64,000 nt of DNA from Sweltsa coloradensis (taxonomy: Eukaryota; Arthropoda; Insecta; Plecoptera; Chloroperlidae), in the NCBI GenBank assembly GCA_024449915.1, contig JAMZAV010000004.1, positions 620,001 to 684,000 of the forward strand, read 5' to 3'. Below the pieces are notes generated by a model that was given only the letters and a program-made list of their open reading frames with translations, did not search any database and was not told where the DNA came from. The translations under genes and the position numbers were made by a program. The number at the start of each line of letters is the position of its first letter. Position 1 is the stretch's first letter. This document shows, one piece after another, positions 57,840 through 64,000 of the stretch.

Positions 57840-60470
57840 ACGATGAGTTGAATAAGAAGTTACAATGTTATGTTTGGATTTGGGAACCCCTGTTAGTGTG
57901 TTTTACCCGTTGCTTCAGCTTAAGTTAAGATGTTGTAATACTTATAAATTGTATTGTTGTATTATGCAGGTTCTTAGTTACGAGGGCTTAGGTTGGGCTC
58001 TTTTTAGCTCGCCGATCTAAACGAATGCATTGTTTGTGGTTTCTAGCTCATCTGAATGTGTTCATTTGTATGTTTTATCCATCGTTTCAACCGCACATTG
58101 TTTACTTGTCACGTTCATGAGTGGAGCGGCTACCGTGTTTGCAAAGAGCAAATGAAAAAAACAATTTACTTTCGAATGAGAAATAACATTTTTATTCAAG
58201 AGAACGTATCTGTGATCTATGCAATAAATGCGTGGATCTACAATCGTTGTCATCATGAGAAGCATGTAGTAAAATATATCACATGGCGAATGGATAATAA
58301 CAGTACAATTCGGCCCAAATGTAAGTGTTAGTATATTTTTAAAAGTATCCAAATGAAGAAACAAGATTAGTACCTGTATTAAAAAAATTTACTAGCTATT
58401 GTATGCTCTTTTAAATACAGAAATAATATAAACATAATTACCTGTAATTTTAATCGTGCGTTTAAAGTAATCAAAATTAGCTTGTTAGTTAAATTATTAG
58501 ACATATTACTGGACCGACATTATGTGTTCTTGTTTAATACATTGTGAAGCAACAAGTAAATTAGAATTCGTAAGTCTGAAAATGTATATTTTATTTACCT
58601 AATTAAAGACAGATTAAAACTGCGTTGTATGTCAATTGTAAATAACAATGTAATAGGTCATGTTTTAAAAGGTAAAAGAAATAGAAATTACATGTAAGTT
58701 GTTCTGGTTAATTGGCATGTTACACAAAATGAACCTAGGTCAAAGGTAGTGTGCAACAGTGGCAAAACACAACGTATTTTAATTAATTAATTTATTTATT
58801 TATTAATTTATTATACGTCTATCCTATTCAGTTATATAAAACTGATTTACAAAGGAGGACAACTAAATAAATCAAATTTACATAGATGCAGAAACAACAA
58901 TAAACTACATTTAAGTAAATATTTTGAAATAGTAGCATTACAACAACAATGCATTAACGCAACAATTTGGTGACAAAAAAAAATGATTTTTTAGGGCATT
59001 TAATGAATGAATCAAATATAAAAAAGGGTTGAGAATGAAAAGAAAAGAAAAAGAAAAAATGTTATATTTTACTCTCACTTCTCAGTGCTAGTTTAAGTAG
59101 ATACGGCCACGCGCCCTCCCTATCTTTATTGTGAGTAAAACAAGTTAAAAAACATTGATTTTTCAACTCATGACAGTATGTAAACATGACGAAGAAGCGT
59201 TGCGTAATCCTCCTTCGATAACGTTAATTGCACCTATGTTTCCATCTCTTGGAGCTTCCTTGAGTCTGCCGCTCACAGTTTTCCGCATCTTCCCTCGTCC
59301 GCTCTTGGGAGGATTCGTAATACAAGAGAGCGGTGTTTGGCTTTTTAATAGAGAAAATAATTTACAAAAAAACACGGAAGTAATACCTGTAAAAATTTAT
59401 TTACTTTTTGAATTATGATACAAAAAAATAAGCTACTCGTTTTATAAATTGCAGAAGTAACTTTGTGAATGTTTTATACTCATTGATGAAACTATATTGC
59501 CACCTAGGGTCAAAGTTTATTATAAATCAGTTGTGTAAATTTAAAAAAAAATCGAGCTAAGCTTGCACTTAATGAGCCCCCAGACTAAGAATAATCACCT
59601 AAATAGTGCATGTCGGGAGTCTTCTTTCTGTAACTTAGGTAGGTCTATTTTAATCGGGTAAATCACTAATACTAATTAATAAAGCAATTCAATATTCATA
59701 CATTCAGAACACATTTAGTTTTGGTCCCAAACTTCGATAACTGTAACACACAACGAATATTGCCTCTACTTGAACCGTAATACACCTTCCCGGATTCGGA
59801 CTTATAAAACTATTAACTAGTTACGATTACTTTCATTTGGGGTTTATTTCCATATTCCGCAAAGCAAAATAAGTACGTTTTTTGTCGTTGTGTTTCATAC
59901 ACCTTGTTCGTGAGACAATAGTTGTTTGTATCGAGATTAACTAATCTTTCGGTTAGATGTCAAGGTTTAAGAAAACAACCTCAACACTTTCGGGGGGTTT
60001 ACTATATAATTCATGTTCGTTGCACGACCTCCAGAGAATCTATATACATGTTTTATGAAGCCGGATTTTGAAGAAGCCAACGTATCATGTTTTTTCATCG
60101 AACCTAGTCGAGTTAATGAGGTGATGATTAATATAATGTGGTTGTGATTAATTAAATGTTCTTGTAAACTGACTGGAACGTAGCTTACTTCTGACGAAAA
60201 TACCAAGAAACATATTAAATCTGCCACGAACCGTATCTGCTAGATGAGCACTAAACACACAGGAGTAAGACTTGAATTTTATAATATGATCAAGGATACA
60301 TCTCTGAAATAGCCTCATGAGTCAGAGTTTTGTGTTTTCTCCCCAGGAGACAGAGGAGCACTCGCCTTGGAAAAGTTTTCTAATAACGATACACTAATCA
60401 TTCCTCGATTTGTTGTCGGGAAACACTCCCGTAGGTGTAATTGTTATTATGTATTATGTCTAGTGTTTAA
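57840..60470. other. Intergenic, nothing recognised
   Basis: Includes a TTTA-rich patch at 58780-58812. Several open frames overlap in both strands and show no coding signature. Confidence 0.4.
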
Positions 60471-60477
60471 AAACGCT

Positions 60478-60540
60478 TGCCGGGAAATGCGGGAGATCCG
60501 TGGTTCGATTCCCGGTTGGGGCGGACTTTTTTAATTTCTG
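60478..60540 (+). repeat. tRNA-like SINE fragment
   Basis: gcgggagatccgtggttcgattcccggttgggg carries a box B-like GGTTCGATTCCCGG; head short. Confidence 0.4.
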
Positions 60541-62620
60541 AATTGTAGTACATAATAACACGAATCATGTTCGAATGTTGTCGTCAAAGGACTAATATAA
60601 AACAGCGTAAGGTTTTATATCCGAGGCCCTATGGTTGTCAGTCGTCACCAGATAATATCTTGACCGCACATAGTCGTTGCCAAGTCTTCCCAAGCAAAAG
60701 TGTTAACACTGTTGAGATGCGCTTGGGACTCGAGTCATGCTTTAAAATCTTTACATCTAAACAAAACTCACTTGAAACTGTTGGACCGGTGATTAGACAA
60801 ACTGGGCCAACACCAGTGCTGTTGACATTTGCCGAGGACACAATCGTCTGACTAACTTTCCAAAGACGCTAAACATTTCATTGAATTACTCAATCTAGCA
60901 ACAAAATAACTTTAATTATGAGTATCCTAAAACATTTTTAATAAATATGCATGATAAGTTCTTGAAATGATAGAAAAGCACCCCCATACGCACGTTTTTT
61001 GCGAGGCTCACGATAAAACGAACCTAACATCGTATTAACGCACGTTTTTTTCCCCCCACAATTGCCCCTTCAAAAAGGTTTTACAGAATGTTTTTGGTAA
61101 CCTTAAGTGACAGGGGCCGGCTAAAGTATCTAAATTTGACTTATAATACCCGGCCCCTCCATTTACCATGAATACCCTTACGGATTTTTTTTTTATTTTT
61201 GTATCACGTTTTAGACTCGGCACCTCCACCAAAAACAAGATTTGAACTTTGAAAAGAAACGAATTATTAAGTTTTTGTTTACTTCGTCGTCGTAGATCTT
61301 TTGATAAAGTAGCTTTGCTCCCTATTTCGGTCCTCCCGAATACCTGTGCTTGTTTCAAGATACACGACCAAACATTAGTCAAGGGAAGTAATTTCAACAG
61401 TGTGTCCTCAACCAGACACCATCACGGGTTTCCCTCTTTTCTTCACGCGATCATATTCACCTTTAAACAAACAATTAAAAGTGAACAAATTTTAAATTTA
61501 AATTTAGCGATATGCCACCGCATTCCCTCTCGAGGCCGTAACGCTAAGGCGAGTTAACACTGTCTGGTTCATCTAATTGAGATTTCCTCGAGAAAGAGAA
61601 TTTTTAAAATTAAGCGATCAATCTTCTTAATAATATTAATTGTCTGTTTTTCTGTTCATTTTGTTACATAATCAGGTAAAGATAAACGAAAGCTGTTCAT
61701 AAAGCTAACATCCGATAGCCATCAATTTCCTCTTTTAACACCTATGTAACGTATTAATCTCATCCTCCACAGACTCAGTTATTAATATTTAATTGGCAGA
61801 AATCTTCATTCAGAGCAAGTTATTCACCTCAGCGCACGAGCAGCAGTGTGGAAATACGAGTATTTTAAATTTAATTGCCTAGTATTGACTTACTTCGACA
61901 GAAATACAGCCTAGGGCTTGGGCGGCTTCAGGCAAGCCTAGATAAGAATAACGCAACTGTGTTGGAATAAAATCATAAAATTGTAAACGGTATTTTTATC
62001 TTATGCGTAAAATCAAGAAAATCACATTCACAGTACGTGGGTTGTTTGTTCACGCCGAGTGATAGCCCTGCTAGTAGCGAAAGTATACAACGCCAGCGGT
62101 GACAATTATTTATTTAGCTCATTTGGGAAGTATTACATTTCACGATGCAACCTTTGCTTTAAAATATAGGAAATAAATAAATATTTGGCCAAAATAAACT
62201 CGAGTTTAAACAGGGTTAGTTGTGGGATCATCTGTAAAATAATTCGGCAAGTGATTGTCTTTTCATTGTAGGCCTATGCACCATTTACTAAAGTGGTTGC
62301 AATTTTTGTTTTTCCCCCAATGCGGCTACCAACCTGGGAAAGCTGTTGTTTTAGCATTGGTACGGGAGTACTTTGAAGAGGAAGCAAAGTTTCGAAATCA
62401 ACAGATCACCCTAGAAGGAAGCAAAAATAAAATAAACATTTTGGTTTTCCCGCACTTAAATCTCGCTGTTTGGGGGAGGTGCCGAATTTTATATATATTG
62501 TCCAACTCCGGTTTTGTGATTCCCCAAACCCCCCGCCTGGGCCCAGGGTAAAATTAGCCCAGAGCATGGCTCTGCTAATCGTACAATTGATTCAAGAAAA
62601 AAAGTCTACCTCGCAAACAT
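60541..62620. other. Intergenic, nothing recognised
   Basis: No supported gene, RNA or repeat boundary. Confidence 0.4.
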
Positions 62621-62629
62621 CAGCTAGTC

Positions 62630-63050
62630 AGAGGGGAGTATATTACTCCCCAAAGCTAGAACGGAGTTCTTGAAAGAGTGGTAGTATATTACTCCCCGAA
62701 TCTAGAGGGCGAGCTCTGGCGCTGGCGGTCGTCGTCGGGGAACATTCCCCCTTTTCTTTTACAATCTCCCCGACGACGACGACGACGACAATGACAACAG
62801 GACGATGACACAGACGAAGACGACCACGACGTGGGCGAACCACCAACCCCTGCCCTCCCCCCACCCTCCCTTTCCCTATGTCCTTTACCTGAGCCCTGCC
62901 TGAGATTTCGTCACAGACCCCAGGCCCCCCCCGACCCGAAACCCCCACCAAGCTCCCGCCCCAGCCCTTTCTTGTGGCTGGTTCTGACCAGCACAAGCCG
63001 GGCCACCCCCCGTCCCCCCACCTCACCCCCTACGTTCCCCCCCTTTGGAA
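62630..63050. repeat. G/C-rich low-complexity block with short palindromic repeats
   Basis: ggagtatattactcccc at 62635-62651 recurs, less its first base pair of context, at 62685-62698 (tatattactcccc). gtcgtcgtcgggga (62729-62742) is mirrored by tccccgacgacgacgacgac (62767-62786). The block then becomes strongly C-rich up to 63042. Unlike the A+T-rich surroundings. Confidence 0.5.
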
Positions 63051-63086
63051 AATATATATTATAAACTAACTAATTAAACAACTACA

Positions 63087-63829
63087 CTAGGAAACGCTCA
63101 GTTGGACGCGTTGATAAGCGAGCACGTGCTATAACTAGACCCACAATGCACATTTTTTTAAAAATTTTAAAAATTTTCGACGTTCGCTGTCCACAGGGCC
63201 ATGTTTTTCCCATATTATTTATTATTGCCAAGGTATTTGGGTAAACCCGTAGTAAATCTTTACTTTGTGGATAAAATCCGCCGCCATCTAGAGGACCTTG
63301 ACTCATTGGGAAAAATATTTAAACTCTTTGGTGACAAATAATAGACTGCTTCCTCGAAAGTATTTTGATTACTTCTAGGTGGCAGTGCATTAGAAACTTC
63401 GCGCGTCTTTTCGTTGCCATGGCAACGTTACTTTTGTTATAATGTAATTTCCATCTACACTACTTATCGGATCAAACTAAAATTAACATATTCGTGACCG
63501 GACGGACATTCTAAATGATTTGGCTATCTCAGATTTTGTCCCCGGGTTAGTTTGAAAAAAAAAACTTTCGATTAACTTAATGTAACTTTTTAACTTTTTG
63601 AACGATTTTCCCACAAAACTAATGGCATTCAATCGAAGAACGAAGTTTGCGGATGGTCAAAATTTCAACTCGATCCGAGTCTCCGTTCGAACGTTATGGC
63701 GAGACATACAAACAAAAAACAAACAAACAAACAAACAAACAAAAAAAAACAAAACAAAACAAAACAAAACCAGTGACTAATTTTTCCGGCAGAGTCAAAT
63801 GGAAACGCTCGCTTCGCTCGCTTAATTAT
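63087..63829 (+). mobile_element. Helentron/HINE-like element, family A copy 2
   Basis: CTAGGAAACGCTCAGTTGG start, GCTTCGCTCGCTTAATTAT end, same body as 7996-8682 in the opposite orientation. It has a caaacaaacaaacaaa microsatellite (63713-63741) where copy 1 has only a T/A run. Confidence 0.58.
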
Positions 63830-64000
63830 CACAGGAGGCGCAATATGGCCGAACGGTTGACGCGACCATAAACCTAATAAACATCAAACATTGTGATCCC
63901 CACAACCATTTTATATAATCCTTTTTGAAAGACAATGACACAAAACATCTACAAGTCAATCGGAGGTCGTTCGGTTTTTGAATTGAGACGTGACGCGCAA

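Noticed and set aside
58056..58364. Overlapping 91- and 100-codon frames on opposite strands
   Set aside because: No splice sites, no domain, and both strands equally open; probably chance.

Overview
The window looks like a repeat-rich, A+T-rich invertebrate nuclear genome. An arthropod is the best guess. The reasons are spliced genes with canonical GT/AG introns, a TATA box about 31 nt upstream of a TCAGT initiator (an arthropod core-promoter pattern), AATAAA poly(A) signals, a pol III tRNA gene, tRNA-derived SINEs and dense DNA-transposon debris. No bacterial, plasmid or viral gene organisation was seen. Many open frames in the window are chance frames in A+T-rich repeats.

Layout. 1-2.6 kb holds the last three coding exons of an FG-repeat nucleoporin that fits Nup214 (+ strand); a hAT-like element with a perfect 8-bp target duplication sits in its penultimate intron. 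3.5-12.8 kb is intergenic and packed with inverted-repeat elements, including a 2.9-kb palindrome. 13.1-19.3 kb is a secreted repeat-protein gene on the - strand (gene A). 16.8-29.8 kb is transposon territory with nested insertions, a 2.6-kb foldback element, MITEs and SINEs. 29.8-36.9 kb carries a second secreted-protein gene (gene B, + strand) whose promoter and first exon lie in a 2.2-kb segment present twice. The second copy has many small deletions and sits beside a degenerate poly-T tract, which suggests an assembly problem. 39.6-48.9 kb is a third, longer gene (gene C, + strand). 48.9-64 kb is mostly repeats with one intact tRNA-Pro(TGG).

The most interesting content is the A/B/C family. 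All three share one plan: exon 2 encodes a signal-peptide core ending in A/S plus a short Pro-Val/Pro-Ile start of the mature chain and stops with a split AG codon (phase 2), and one long exon encodes an acidic, internally repeated, low-complexity protein. B and C also have a recognisable exon 1 of only 7-9 codons; exon 1 of A was not found. The mature regions barely resemble each other, although signal exon and intron phase are kept. That is what a fast-evolving cluster of secreted structural, salivary, adhesive or reproductive proteins would look like. The function is not known from the sequence.

Nup214, gene A and gene C all contain single-base frame breaks. Several lie at short mononucleotide runs, and the protein signature continues on the far side of each. 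I read these as more likely consensus errors than gene death, but the sequence alone cannot settle it.
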